64,000 nt of DNA from Streptomyces sp. DSM 15324 (GCF_001514285.1 NZ_KQ949028.1:124001-188000); one strand, 5' to 3'. Positions 15,407 through 23,999 are shown, counted from the stretch's first letter. The notes: generated by a model from the sequence alone, not told the origin. A program made the numbers and translations.

Positions 15407-16941
15407 GCGACGGACTCCCATTCGCTGAGGGCTTCGGCATGGGCAGCGGCCAGCTCGTCGTAACTGCGCTGGTCGGATGGAGTGATGAGGATCAGCCGGC
15501 CGTCTGTGGCGACCCGCCAATCGGCGGCCGGACGACCTGTGACCGGGTCGAGGACCCGGCCGTCCGGGGCGTGCCACGTCGGCGGGATCTCGTCGGGGCG
15601 CGGCACGGGTACCAGGACCTGACGGCCGTCGCGGACGATCACGAGAGCCCTGCTGTGGTGCTCCGCAAGCCGGGCCAGTGCCTCCTGGTAGGCCTTCCGT
15701 TCCGCCGTGTGAAGGGCCTTGCGCCGGGCCGCGATGCCCCAGGTGCCGTGTTGCTCGGCGACCTTGGTCCAGCCCTGTGCTGGCGTGTGGCCGTTGCCAG
15801 CGTCGTCCGGGAGATGGATACCGAAACCCTCCAGGGCACGCGGTGTGAGGGTCCAGGTCTCCCCGGTGTGCTGGACGAGGCCGTGGTCGGCGAGGCGTCG
15901 CAGGGTCCGGTAGGTGGTGGCGCGGGAGACCGAGGACGTACCGAGGAGCTCGGCAACGGTCTGGTCGGGGCGCACGTGCAGGGCACTGATGATCACGAGC
16001 GCGGCGCTGCCGAGGGCGTGGTGGGCGAAGGCGTCGTGGCCCATGAGTTGTCCGAGGACGGTGGAGTCGATGTCGGCCGTCGTGGCCGTCTCAGGGGTGG
16101 TCCACTCCTCAAGTGCCGGGTCGGGGGGGAACTGAGTGGACCGGAAACGAGACAGCAGAACCGGGCCACCGCGATCGGGGATGTTGCCGTCGCCCAGGTA
16201 CCAGGTCGAGCCCTCCCGGCCATGACCCACCCGCAGACGCCGCAGCCAGCCACGCGGCTTGAGGACCGTCTCGTAGACGACCCGCAGCGTCGTACGGGAG
16301 ACTCCGGCTTCCTCCGCGGTCTGCCGCTCACTGGCGTGGTGCAGGGGTCCGCCCGCGATCTCGGCGAAGTTCAGGTGCGCCCGCAGCACCCGCAGCGCGG
16401 TCCGTCCACGCTCGCCGCGCCACGGTGTCGTCTCGATCCGGTCCCGCAGTGCGGCGAGGACTTCGTACGCGTGGTGCCGGGAGCCCAGCGCACTGGTGCT
16501 GCTGATCGCGTCCGAGGCGCTGGCCCACACCCGGCGGATGTAGTCCAGGGCGCGTGCCTGCCCGGAGCGCAGCGCGATGTGCCGGGTGTGCCGTCCGCCT
16601 TCGTGCTCGGGGTGCAGCAGAAGTTGCGTGAGCTGGTCGATGCTGCCGCCGGCGCGGGCGACGTGGCAGGCGATGGCCGCGGTGATCCGGTGTCCGTGCT
16701 CGGCCGCGCCCTGACGGTCCCCGCGCGGGATCACGGTCCGGCCGTCGGAGGAGAGTCGGCTGTAACTACCGGTGGCATAGCGTCCGGTGAGATCGCCGAG
16801 CAGAATGAGATCGGTTGCGGCCGACGGAAGTTGGGCGTAGCCCAGAACAACGCCGTTGATTTGGGATGCGTTTGGTCGAGAGAGGTCGTGATGGGTGCTG
16901 TCTGTCACGGTGGGGTCGTCTCGCAAAGACGTGGACGCCAC
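15403..16941 (-). CDS. Winged-helix, Rep-like plasmid protein
   Basis: An open frame of 512 codons from GTG 16941; GTG 16908 (MTDSTHHD) is an alternative, and neither has a clear ribosome-binding site. The middle contains two HTH-like stretches: ASERQTAEEAGVSRTTLRVVYETVLKPRGWLRRL (about 203-236) and DQTVAELLGTSSVSRATTYRTLRRLADHGLVQHTG (about 325-360). The tail has a basic, Ala/Glu-rich helix and a small domain (VIVRDGRQVLVPVPRPDEIPP). I do not recognise a catalytic motif. Position at the head of a partition operon and the repeated winged helices suggest a replication-initiation or copy-control protein of an actinomycete plasmid; a large transcription factor is the alternative. Confidence 0.6.
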   Translation of the reverse strand: MASTSLRDDPTVTDSTHHDLSRPNASQINGVVLGYAQLPSAATDLILLGDLTGRYATGSYSRLSSDGRTVIPRGDRQGAAEHGHRITAAIACHVARAGGSIDQLTQLLLHPEHEGGRHTRHIALRSGQARALDYIRRVWASASDAISSTSALGSRHHAYEVLAALRDRIETTPWRGERGRTALRVLRAHLNFAEIAGGPLHHASERQTAEEAGVSRTTLRVVYETVLKPRGWLRRLRVGHGREGSTWYLGDGNIPDRGGPVLLSRFRSTQFPPDPALEEWTTPETATTADIDSTVLGQLMGHDAFAHHALGSAALVIISALHVRPDQTVAELLGTSSVSRATTYRTLRRLADHGLVQHTGETWTLTPRALEGFGIHLPDDAGNGHTPAQGWTKVAEQHGTWGIAARRKALHTAERKAYQEALARLAEHHSRALVIVRDGRQVLVPVPRPDEIPPTWHAPDGRVLDPVTGRPAADWRVATDGRLILITPSDQRSYDELAAAHAEALSEWESVA

Positions 16942-17959
16942 CCAGGCCCGCTAAAACCACGGGTGGTGTCCGGGACCGACCTCCATCGGCGTCGGCAAGG
17001 TCTCCAGGATTGCCGTCCTGGAGGCCCTCGTCATACCGGCCCCGAGTGGAGGCAGGCGTCCCCATCGCAGCTCGACCGAGGTCGAAACAGAGCCCCGCCA
17101 GAGTCGCTCACTCGTGATCCGCACCGGCCAACTCAGGTCCCTCAAAGGCCAGTTTCAGGGGCTGATGCCTCTGACTGCCTCCGAGCGACCCGGGTCGAAC
17201 CGGGGTCGAATCAGAGCGGTTTCCTCTGACTGCCTCCGTACGCCTCTGCAACCCGTCCTAGCAGGTCACAGCCTCGTCGCCTCACATAAGCGCAGGTCAG
17301 AAAGATGCGCTAGCTGTACCACTGGTTCCTGGCGAAAGCGGTGATGTGCGGCATGAAGGTTCCCGTCCCTGTCGGCGGGGCGCCGTCGCCCCGCGTGCCG
17401 TGGTTGGAAACAGGGTCGTGAGGCGTGCACGGGCTCGGCAAGGCGGCTTCTGTCAGGCGGAAGGGCTTCTGTAAAGAGGCTGGTCAGAGCCCTGTTCTGT
17501 CAGCCCCTAGTCGCGAGAGTGGAGCGCCGGGTGGTGCTGCTGTGCGGTTCGCGCTCGGGGGAGCCAGAGGCGGCGCCGGCGGGTGCGACCACTCACTACG
17601 TGGCGCTAATCGCCCAAAAATGTCCACTTAGTTTCAATTGTGAAACTCCTCTGTCGACGGATGCTCGGTACAGCGGCAGGAATCAGCATCACTGCAGGTC
17701 AACTGCTGTTCGTTTTGGAGTCTGGGGCCCTCGGGGCGAATCCGGGTCGAATCCGCACCCTTTTAGGTTGTCGAGCGTATTGCCGCTGGTCAGGGTGATG
17801 TGAGGTCGCGCTGATTCGCCTTGCGGATGGGGGCGGCGCGGGGAGCAGTCGGGCCGATGAGCCGCTGACGGGGCGCTGAATGGCGGTGGTCGGCTGCCAG
17901 GGGCCGGGGGCTGACCAGCGGATTCTTCGCTGCCGGTGGCGGTCACCTTTCGAGGTTCC
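16942..17959. other. One kilobase without a convincing gene; hairpins and short repeats
   Basis: I find no supported gene. Hairpins: CTCCAGGA/TCCTGGAG (17002-17023), GCGGGGCG/CGCCCCGC (17375-17394) and AGTTTCA-ATTG-TGAAACT (17630-17647, in an AT-rich patch). A 16-base direct repeat CCTCTGACTGCCTCCG occurs at 17168 and 17223. The motif GGGTCGAA recurs near 17192, 17202 and 17746. A short minus-strand frame ending at 16951, just before the Rep-like gene, could encode a leader peptide, but support is weak. Upstream of a replication-like gene, this is where an origin might lie. Confidence 0.5.
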
Positions 17960-18385
17960 GGACGCAGCCCCTGGCAGGACGTGTCGGAGAGCTACGGCTC
18001 CTGGTCGAGGCCATGATCGCTGAAGCTGTGGCCCGCGGTGATGTCGATCTCGGCCTGGTCAGCGTGGATTCCACGGTCGCCTGCCCACCTCACCAGGCGG
18101 CCGGGATGGCGGTCGAAGCGGAGCTCCTCGACGAACTGGAACAGGCCGTGGCGTAGGGAACGGGACACCGGCGAACGGGCAAATCGACCCGGCAGGCGAG
18201 GCGCCCGTCGAACTGGTGAGACCGGGCGGGAACGGCGCCGTGCCCTGCGCCTGCGCCATCGTGCACGACTGCGGGCCGCCGAACTGGGCCGCTCCCGGGG
18301 CGGGTTAACCAGCAAGGTCCACCTCGCTGCCGACCGACGCTGCCGACCGTTGTCCCTCATCCTCACCCGTGGTCAGGCCGCTTTG
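17960..18385 (+). pseudogene. Remnant of an IS5-type transposase
   Basis: One frame gives LLVEAMIAEAVARGDVDLGLVSVDSTVACPPHQAAGM and stops at 18154. The downstream part is in another frame: ELGRSRGGLTSKVHLAADRR, then PLSLILTRGQ. Both pieces match the DDE core of IS5-family (IS1647/IS427-like) transposases of actinomycetes, where GRSRGGLTTKIHLA and PLS-x-x-x-TPGQ are conserved. The 5' third and everything after TRGQ are missing and a frameshift separates the halves, so it cannot be active. No terminal repeats were found. It marks the right side of the foreign island. Confidence 0.7.
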
Positions 18386-18542
18386 ATCCAGGACGGGTAC
18401 CGGTCCGCTGCCGCTGCGCTGTACGCCGATGACGGGCGTGAGCCGCATCGTCGTGGTCCCGCCTGTAATGCCGTCCGGGGGTCCTGGGACGAGGCGTCGG
18501 TGAGTGGGCCACAAGATCCGGTTCACCGGTCGTCGTCGAGGC

Positions 18543-19043
18543 TCACCCTTGAGGTGGAGGAACCGGGAAGAGCAGGCAGCTACTGGTGGCGTGGGCGACC
18601 AGACGGTCTTTCGCATCTATCAACTGCGCCTGGGCCAGTGCCGTTTGACGGCTCTTGTTCACAACCGTGCCGACGGCGCGCACCGTGCCTGTCTCCACGG
18701 TGATCCGCCGTAGGAACTTCACCGTCAGGTCGAGTGAGGTGTACGCCATGCCTTGCGGGAGGGTGCTCTGGACGGCGCATCCCGCGGCCGAGTCGAGCAC
18801 GGTGGCGAAGATGCCGCCGTGCACGCTGCCGATCGGGTTGTAGTGCTCCTCTCCCGGCGTCAGGGAGAAGACCACCCTGCCGAGTTCCACCTCGTCCAGA
18901 TCAAAGTCGATGGCGGAGCTGATGGGCGGCCCTGGCAGTTGCCCCGCCTGCATCGTGCGCAGGAAGTCGATGCCGGCCATGCGTCCGGCGGCTTCCGCCA
19001 AAATCGCGGGATCTTCCCATTGGTATGTACGTGTTCGTCCCAC
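18543..19043 (-). CDS. PaaI-family hotdog thioesterase
   Basis: A protein of 166 residues with one hotdog domain. NPIGSVHGGIFATVLDSAAGCAV carries the family HGG and the helix with the catalytic acidic residue; LDLTVKFLRRITVETGTVRAVGTVVNKSRQTALAQAQL forms the later strands. The family hydrolyses acyl-CoA thioesters, often aromatic acyl-CoAs, in the cytosol. It is divergently transcribed from an HxlR-type regulator with a 92-base promoter region holding a GAAG-TTAG-CTTC dyad, so control by that regulator is likely. The substrate cannot be read from sequence. Confidence 0.88.
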   Translation of the reverse strand: MGRTRTYQWEDPAILAEAAGRMAGIDFLRTMQAGQLPGPPISSAIDFDLDEVELGRVVFSLTPGEEHYNPIGSVHGGIFATVLDSAAGCAVQSTLPQGMAYTSLDLTVKFLRRITVETGTVRAVGTVVNKSRQTALAQAQLIDAKDRLVAHATSSCLLFPVPPPQG

Positions 19044-19076
19044 GACCGAGCGCCTTCCGATCTGACTTTTGTAAGT

Positions 19077-19088
19077 GAAGTTAGCTTC
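19077..19088. promoter_or_regulatory. Dyad in the thioesterase/HxlR divergent promoter
   Basis: GAAG-TTAG-CTTC lies in the 92-base intergenic region, close to GTAAGTGAAGTTAGC. HxlR-family repressors commonly bind such AAGTTA-type dyads next to their own gene; the assignment is by position. Confidence 0.45.
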
Positions 19089-19135
19089 CGACTCACCTGG
19101 CTGTCAATGGCGCAGCCAGGCCTTACCATGGTTGG

Positions 19136-19603
19136 ATGGAGTGGCTTGAGGCGAGCACGGAGAACTGCCCCGTCCAGCGCACGCTCGACGTGGTCGGAGA
19201 GAAATGGACGTTGCTGATCCTTCGGGACGCCGTCAACGGAGTCCGCCGCTTCGACGACTTCCACCGCCACATCGGTCTGTCGGAGGCCGTCCTCAGCGAC
19301 CGCCTCCGGAAGCTCATCGCGGCCGGCGTCCTGAAGACAGTCCCCTACCAGGAACCGGGCAGCCGCTCCCGCAACGAGTACCGCCTGACCCGCAAGGGCT
19401 GGGATCTGTGGCCCGTCCTGATGGCGCTGAGCCAGTGGGGCGAGGCGTACGCCCTCGGCTCCGAGGGCCCCCTACTGGACGTTCGCCACACCGACTGCGG
19501 CGCTCCGGTCCGCGTCGTCGTCGAGTGCTCCGAGGAACACTCCCCCCTTGCTCCTAAGGAAGTCACCGCCCGGCTCGGCCCCGGTGCCCGGCTTCGATTG
19601 TGA
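19136..19603 (+). CDS. HxlR-family (MarR-like) winged-helix regulator
   Basis: A protein of 155 residues. After a short N-terminus with the typical conserved Cys (NCPVQRTLDVVGEKWTLLILRDAVNG) comes the winged helix (RRFDDFHRHIGLSEAVLSDRLRKLIAAGVLKTVPYQEPGSRSRNEYRLTRKG). The C-terminal helix and a strand domain (WGEAYALGSEGPLLDVRHTDCG) follow. The Cys near the start is the redox or aldehyde sensor in some HxlR proteins; that function is only possible here. The divergent hotdog thioesterase is the probable target. Confidence 0.9.
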   Translation: MEWLEASTENCPVQRTLDVVGEKWTLLILRDAVNGVRRFDDFHRHIGLSEAVLSDRLRKLIAAGVLKTVPYQEPGSRSRNEYRLTRKGWDLWPVLMALSQWGEAYALGSEGPLLDVRHTDCGAPVRVVVECSEEHSPLAPKEVTARLGPGARLRL

Positions 19604-19774
19604 GTCATCGGCATGAGACCTACGGCTGGCTCATGCTCCACCGACGTCCCGCCCGCGCCACCATCTCCTGGCGCGGCCCGACATCACGGGATCAAACGCT
19701 AATTCTGAGGTTCCCCCGAGATGCGGGGAAAGGTGACAGCAGGTCAGATGGGTCTCATGAGAGGAGCCCAGACG

Positions 19775-20083
19775 ATGCCTGCCCCGAGGAAGTACCCGCT
19801 GGAGTTGCGTGAGCGTGCGGTGCGGATGTACCGGACGGCCGAGCCGAAACCCGTGATCCGCCGCATGGCCGAGGAACTCGGCGTGCATCACGAAGCCCTG
19901 CGGAACTGGATCCGGCAGGCAGAGGCCGACGCCGGCGAGCGGGATGACCTGCTCACCACCGAAGAGAAGAACGAGCTCGCCCAGCTGCGGCGCGAGGTGC
20001 GGGACCTGCGCCGGGCGAACGAGGTCCTGCGGACGGCCTCGGCTTTTTTCGCCGCTCAGCTCGACCCGACCCGGCCCAGGTGA
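19775..20083 (+). CDS. IS3-family transposase OrfA
   Basis: A protein of 102 residues: an N-terminal HTH_Tnp_1 domain (YPLELRERAVRMYRTAE, MAEELGVHHEALRNWIRQAE) followed by a leucine-zipper-like coiled coil (ELAQLRREVRDLRRANEVLRTAS). I chose ATG 19775 because GAGAGGAG lies at 19759-19766. It ends overlapping the OrfB GTG by four bases. The slippery heptamer at 20044-20050 lies 34 bases before its stop. OrfA alone usually acts as a DNA-binding regulator of transposition. Confidence 0.92.
   Translation: MPAPRKYPLELRERAVRMYRTAEPKPVIRRMAEELGVHHEALRNWIRQAEADAGERDDLLTTEEKNELAQLRREVRDLRRANEVLRTASAFFAAQLDPTRPR
20044..20050 (+). promoter_or_regulatory. -1 ribosomal frameshift heptamer T TTT TTC
   Basis: The orfA codons GCT TTT TTC contain T-TTT-TTC in the correct phase for simultaneous -1 slippage. 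OrfB is in the -1 frame and has no stop between the heptamer and its own GTG, so slippage gives a continuous OrfAB fusion, the expected active transposase of the IS3 family. Confidence 0.8.
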
Positions 20084-21000
20084 GAGCGCTCCTCGACGAG
20101 CACCCGCACCTGGGGGTCGAGCCCGTACTGCGGGAACTGCACATCCCCTCTTCCACCTACTACCGCTGGCGCCAGGCCGGGAAGGATCCCTGCGAACGGA
20201 TCTTCAAGGACGCCGAGCTGACCGGGCAGATCCGGCAGATCCATCAGGACTCCGGCGGGGTCTACGGATCGCCCAGGATCCATGCCGTCCTCAAGCGCGA
20301 GGGCGTCCATGTCGGCCGCAAGCGGGTCGAGCGGCTCATGCGCCAGGCCGGCCTGGCCGGGATCAGCCCCCGCAGGAGCAAGAGCTTCACCCGCCGCGAC
20401 CCAGACGCCGACCTCGCCCCTGACCTGGTGCAACGCGACTTCACGGCACACGCGCCGAACCGGCTGTGGGTCACCGACCTGACCATGATCCCCACCCTGG
20501 AGGGGCCACTGTGGCTGTCGGCGATCCGCGACGCCTTCTCCCGCAGAGTCGTGGCCTGGGAGGCCTCCGCCCGCGCGGACGCCGACCTGGTCCTCACCTC
20601 CCTTGAGTACGCGCTGGCCAGCCGCGAGGTCACCCCCGGCGAACTCGTCCACCATGCCGACCACGGCACGCAATACACGTCCATCAAGCTCACAACACGC
20701 CTGGTCAGAGCAAGTGTTCAAGCGTCCATGGGCTCGGTCGGCGACTCCTTCGACAATGCCCTGGCGGAGAACCTGTGGATGCTGATCAAGACCGAGTGCA
20801 TCCGCGGACGGACCTTCGACACCAGAGCCGAGGTGAATCTCGCGCTCTTCGAGTACATCGACGGTTTCTATAACCCCCGCCGCATTCAAAAGCGCCTCGG
20901 CTACCTCAGCCCCATCGAGTTCGAAGAGAAGCACTACGGCGACCAGGCAGCGGACGAACCAGTGAACCTGAAACCACGTCAACCCGCCCTGACCTGCTAG
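20080..21000 (+). CDS. IS3-family transposase OrfB (DDE integrase domain)
   Basis: A protein of 306 residues starting at GTG 20080, overlapping OrfA as GTGA. It has an HTH_21 region (IHQDSGGVYGSPRIHAVLKREGVHVGRKRVERLMRQAGL) followed by the rve catalytic core: LWVTDLTMIP (first Asp), LVHHADHGTQY (second Asp) and SFDNALAENLWMLIKTE (Glu). The tail YNPRRIQKRLGYLSPIEFEE is typical. All catalytic residues are present, so the element may be active. Most of the protein is probably made as an OrfAB fusion by -1 frameshifting. Confidence 0.93.
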   Translation: MRALLDEHPHLGVEPVLRELHIPSSTYYRWRQAGKDPCERIFKDAELTGQIRQIHQDSGGVYGSPRIHAVLKREGVHVGRKRVERLMRQAGLAGISPRRSKSFTRRDPDADLAPDLVQRDFTAHAPNRLWVTDLTMIPTLEGPLWLSAIRDAFSRRVVAWEASARADADLVLTSLEYALASREVTPGELVHHADHGTQYTSIKLTTRLVRASVQASMGSVGDSFDNALAENLWMLIKTECIRGRTFDTRAEVNLALFEYIDGFYNPRRIQKRLGYLSPIEFEEKHYGDQAADEPVNLKPRQPALTC

Positions 21001-21031
21001 TCAGCCACTCCCGCGCAGCGGGGGAACCTCA

Positions 21032-21589
21032 GCCCAGGATGAAACATCGGGAGAAAACGACCGCTGACATCCACCGGAAACGGTGCGACGGGCACTGCCC
21101 GATCCTCCTCCTGATCACAGATACGCAGGGATCAACCTCCTTGCACCAGGCCAGCCAACCAGCTTGTCACCACCGGCCGCGCCCGCAGCCACGCTCTATG
21201 ACCCACCCCGATCCCCCAAGCCTGCAGACCACCCTGACCAGCACAGACTCGCTCCGCCAGAGCCACCCGGCAATAGAAAAACCCACGGAGATCACTACAT
21301 TCCGAAACGATCACTGGATTGGCAGCTCAGCGCATTACGCAGGCAGTCGTCCTTAGCGGATTCGTCAGATCGCCATCGCTCTCTCCAGGCCGGGGGCGGG
21401 TGGGCGACAAGCACCCCGCCGCCACCTCCAGCGCCGCCGCGCGCTGCGACGGGTCGTCACGCGCTTCACGCTGGCAGGGGCGGCCTGTGACGGCTGTATT
21501 GAGTAGCGTCCCTCTGGACTCAAACGGGACGATGACCTTGATCGCGGGACGTCGGGGTCCTGGCAGCTATGGCCAGTGACCCTCGACGT
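21032..21589. other. About 560 bases with no recognisable gene
   Basis: The DNA is lower in GC and lacks the third-position bias of the real genes. Frames on either strand are short and look random. I see no repeat of note, RNA gene or promoter. It separates the insertion sequence from decayed coding sequence to the right. Confidence 0.5.
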
Positions 21590-21920
21590 CGTCGAAGCGG
21601 CTGGAGGCCGTCGTGTGGGAACAGGGCATCGGGACCTTCCCCGTGGACTTCACCGAGCACGGCAACGAGTGGGCCCACCACCTTGGGAACGCCATGGGCG
21701 GAGGGTTTCGCAGCATCAGCGGCACTGACAGCCACGGCGGCCCGGTGGAAATGGGGCCGCCCCTCGACGACTCCGTGACGAGCATCCTGCGCGTCACCCT
21801 CACCCCGACGGCATCAGCTGCACGGTCGTCGGCGACGTCGGCACCCCGTCACCGGACCAGTTAGACCCCTGGCGGACTGGCACGCGGAAGGCCATGGACG
21901 AGATTGGGCACCACCAGCGG
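21590..21920 (+). pseudogene. Decayed small coding region of unknown family
   Basis: One frame reads VWEQGIGTFPVDFTEHGNEWAHHLGNAMGGGFRSISG and VTSILRVTLTP. After the Pro codon near 21805 the sense continues only in another frame, as DGISCTVVGDVGTPSPDQLDPWRTG. Both parts have normal actinomycete codon bias, so a frameshifted gene is more likely than chance. The upstream end is undefined. I do not recognise the family. Confidence 0.35.
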
Positions 21921-22009
21921 ACTCACGTATGGGATGCGCTCGTTGGGGGCAGGCGGAGCGTTGCTGGTCGCCTGCGCTGCTCCCCGGGCCCGCGCTCGGG
22001 ACTCCCTGC

Positions 22010-22150
22010 ATGGAGACCGTCCTGACCGTTACCACCGTCCTGGCTGCCATCGCCCTGGTGGCTCTGCTGCTCGTGCTCCAGGCCATCCTGGTCCACCGCG
22101 ACTTCCGGTCCGGCCAGCCTGATCCGGCCTTTCACGACCCCGACCACTGA
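22010..22150 (+). CDS. Possible 46-residue single-helix membrane peptide
   Basis: From ATG 22010 the frame encodes METVLTVTTVLAAIALVALL, one clear membrane helix, then a short basic/acidic tail ending PAFHDPDH. Such small membrane peptides occur in streptomycetes, but no ribosome-binding site is visible and the neighbourhood is decayed, so this may be chance or a fragment. Confidence 0.3.
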   Translation: METVLTVTTVLAAIALVALLLVLQAILVHRDFRSGQPDPAFHDPDH

Positions 22151-22350
22151 GCTCGGCGCGGTCCGTCAGCGGACTGCCCCGGCGAGTCCGACGCCCGCCG
22201 CCCACGAGCATCGCGACCCCGGCACGGACCGGATCGAATCGGTGATCAGGCGGTGCTCGTCCGGCAGCGGCCGACCGCCCTCGTCAGGGGTTCACGCCAG
22301 TTCGTTCGTCCTATCGACAAGCCGCCGCTGCCCTCCTACACTCCAATTAC

Positions 22351-22371
22351 TGAACTGTACGGACCAGTTCA
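22351..22371. promoter_or_regulatory. TetR-cluster operator, site 1 (MFS gene)
   Basis: TGAACTG-TACGGAC-CAGTTCA, an inverted repeat 87 bases before the MFS start. It fits the 21-bp pattern seen at four other places in the cluster: TGWACTG, any base, ACGG, two bases, CAGT, any base, CA. Confidence 0.7.
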
Positions 22372-22457
22372 TATCGGTGTGTTCTTCCCGATCCTTCTGA
22401 CCCCCCGCGCTTCGACGCGGTCGCACGCCTGTCCACGATCCGCTGAGGAGGCCAACG

Positions 22458-23882
22458 GTGGTCCAGCCCGAAACAGATCATTCCGCGGGGGGTACGGTCA
22501 CAGCGGCACACCCCGGCGCTGCCTATCTCACCGCTCTGCGGCTCTATCCGGCGCAGGCCTGGAAGGCAGCCATCGCCTGCGCGATCGCGATCACCTTCAG
22601 CCCCGCCGGGTTGTCCGTCACGACCACGTTCGCGATCGGCCCGCTCTCCAGGGACTTCGGCTGGTCGAGGTCGGCGACCCTGACCCTGTTCACACTTCCG
22701 CTGCTGATCGCGCCCATCGTGCTCCCCTTCGGCGGCCGCTGGGTGGATCGCTGGGGTGCCCGGGCCGTAGCCCTTCCCAGCACCGTCCTGTACGCCGTCG
22801 GCACGGCCGCCATCTCGATGGTGGGCCGCAGCCAGGCGCAACTGGGCCTGGTCCTGGTGGTGTCCTCCGCGGTGGGCTACGTGGCCAGCCTCGCCGTGGT
22901 GTTCAAGGTGATCTCGTCCTGGTTCCCCCGCCATCGCGGCGTCGGCTTCGGGATGATCGGGGTGGCCACCAGCCTCGGGGGCACCATCCTGTCCCCGATC
23001 TGCGACCTGCTGTTCCGGACCATGGGGTGGCGGGACACGTACCTGGTGCTGGCGCTGTGCGTGCTGGTGATCGCACTGCCGGCGCAGGTGTTCCTGCTAT
23101 CGGAGCCGGCCGACGTCCGGCAGTCCCGCCGGGACCGCTCCGCCACACGGCAGGCACCCCACGACACGCCACCGCCCCCGCCACTTCCGGGAGTGTCGCT
23201 GTGGGCCGCCGTGCGCACCCGCACCTGGCTGTCCATCGTGGTGCTGCTCGGCCTCGCCGCCGCCGGAGCGATGAGTGTCCGGTTGAACGCCGTGGCACTG
23301 CTGGGCGAGCGCGGGTACACCGAGACGCAGGTGTCGCTCGCGCTGTCGACGATGTTTTTCGCCTCGATCGTCGGTCAGTTGCTGGCCGGCGTCGTGCTCG
23401 ACCGGGCCCGGACGCCGCGGGCCTGCCTGCCCTTCCTCGGCAGCGTCCTCGTCGGGCTGGTCATCCTGACCGCCAGCCACGGCACGGTCTGGACCCTCTT
23501 CGTCGGGATGGCGTTGCTGGGCGTGACGATGGGGTCGGAGAGCACCATCGGGCCGTTCCTGCTCGGCCGGTACTTCGGGCTGCGCGCCTTCGGCCAGATC
23601 CAGGGCCTGGCCCTGGCGCTGGACATGTTGATGCTCGGCGCCATCCCCGTCGTCGTCCAAGCGGTCAAGGACCAGTCGGGCAGCTACACCCCGGCCCTGT
23701 TCGGCCTGATCGGGGCCTGCGCCCTGGTCGTCGTGATGGCGGCGCTCCTGCCTCGCTACCCGATCCGGGTGCCCGATCCGGGCCCGCAGTCGCACGGCCC
23801 CGAAACCCCGCACGGCGCCGAAGCCTCCGACGCCGAAGCCTCGCAGGGCGCTGAAGCCCCGGACGCCGCCCGGCAGCCCTGA
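22458..23882 (+). CDS. MFS transporter, probably uptake of an aromatic or organic acid
   Basis: A protein of 474 residues with twelve hydrophobic segments in two halves joined by a hydrophilic loop (about residues 215-255, RQSRRDRSATRQAPHDTPPPPP). The loop after helix 2, FGGRWVDRWGARAV, is the major-facilitator G-x-x-x-D-R/K-x-G-R-like motif. The C-terminus has short repeats (GAEASDAEASQGAEAPDA). The start is GTG 22458 with GAGGAGG upstream. It is the first gene of the catabolic cluster and carries the shared operator, so it is probably the importer for the cluster's substrate. Efflux cannot be excluded. Confidence 0.85.
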   Translation: MVQPETDHSAGGTVTAAHPGAAYLTALRLYPAQAWKAAIACAIAITFSPAGLSVTTTFAIGPLSRDFGWSRSATLTLFTLPLLIAPIVLPFGGRWVDRWGARAVALPSTVLYAVGTAAISMVGRSQAQLGLVLVVSSAVGYVASLAVVFKVISSWFPRHRGVGFGMIGVATSLGGTILSPICDLLFRTMGWRDTYLVLALCVLVIALPAQVFLLSEPADVRQSRRDRSATRQAPHDTPPPPPLPGVSLWAAVRTRTWLSIVVLLGLAAAGAMSVRLNAVALLGERGYTETQVSLALSTMFFASIVGQLLAGVVLDRARTPRACLPFLGSVLVGLVILTASHGTVWTLFVGMALLGVTMGSESTIGPFLLGRYFGLRAFGQIQGLALALDMLMLGAIPVVVQAVKDQSGSYTPALFGLIGACALVVVMAALLPRYPIRVPDPGPQSHGPETPHGAEASDAEASQGAEAPDAARQP

Positions 23883-23999
23883 CCGAGCTCCGGCGCCGCC
23901 CTCTGTGGCATGGGCATGGCCTGGCCGACGCCGCGAAGGCAGTCCCCATCGGCTCGCACCAGCTCTCGAGCAACACACCGCACATCTGGAGGAAGAGCG

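Larger units (their letters stand above)
19706..21031 (+). mobile_element. Complete IS3-family insertion sequence, 1326 bp
   Basis: The ends are TGAGGTTCCCCCG (19706-19718) and CGGGGGAACCTCA (21019-21031). They form the outer part of an imperfect inverted repeat of about 42 bp that also includes AGCAGGTCAG near the inside. It carries orfA and orfB in the order, overlap and frame relation typical of IS3 elements, both intact. The terminal TGA...TCA fits the family. I see no 3-5 bp target duplication (flanks AATTC and GCCCAG), so one flank may have been rearranged after insertion. The surrounding DNA is gene-poor. Confidence 0.9.

Noticed and set aside
16951..17145. Minus-strand 64-codon frame as a leader peptide for the Rep-like gene
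   Set aside because: Position is suggestive and a hairpin is present, but codon bias and start context are poor; mentioned only in the gap description.
17190..17215. GGTCGAA-type motif as the T-arm of a tRNA or attachment site
   Set aside because: No acceptor, D or anticodon stem can be drawn around it, and no matching copy is found at the integrase end.
21039..21356. A 105-codon plus-strand frame right of the IS3 element
   Set aside because: No codon bias, no ribosome-binding site, no recognisable domain.
22010..22150. The 46-residue membrane peptide as a toxin of a type I system
   Set aside because: Only one helix is visible and no antisense RNA promoter or repeat is evident; listed only as a weak small ORF.
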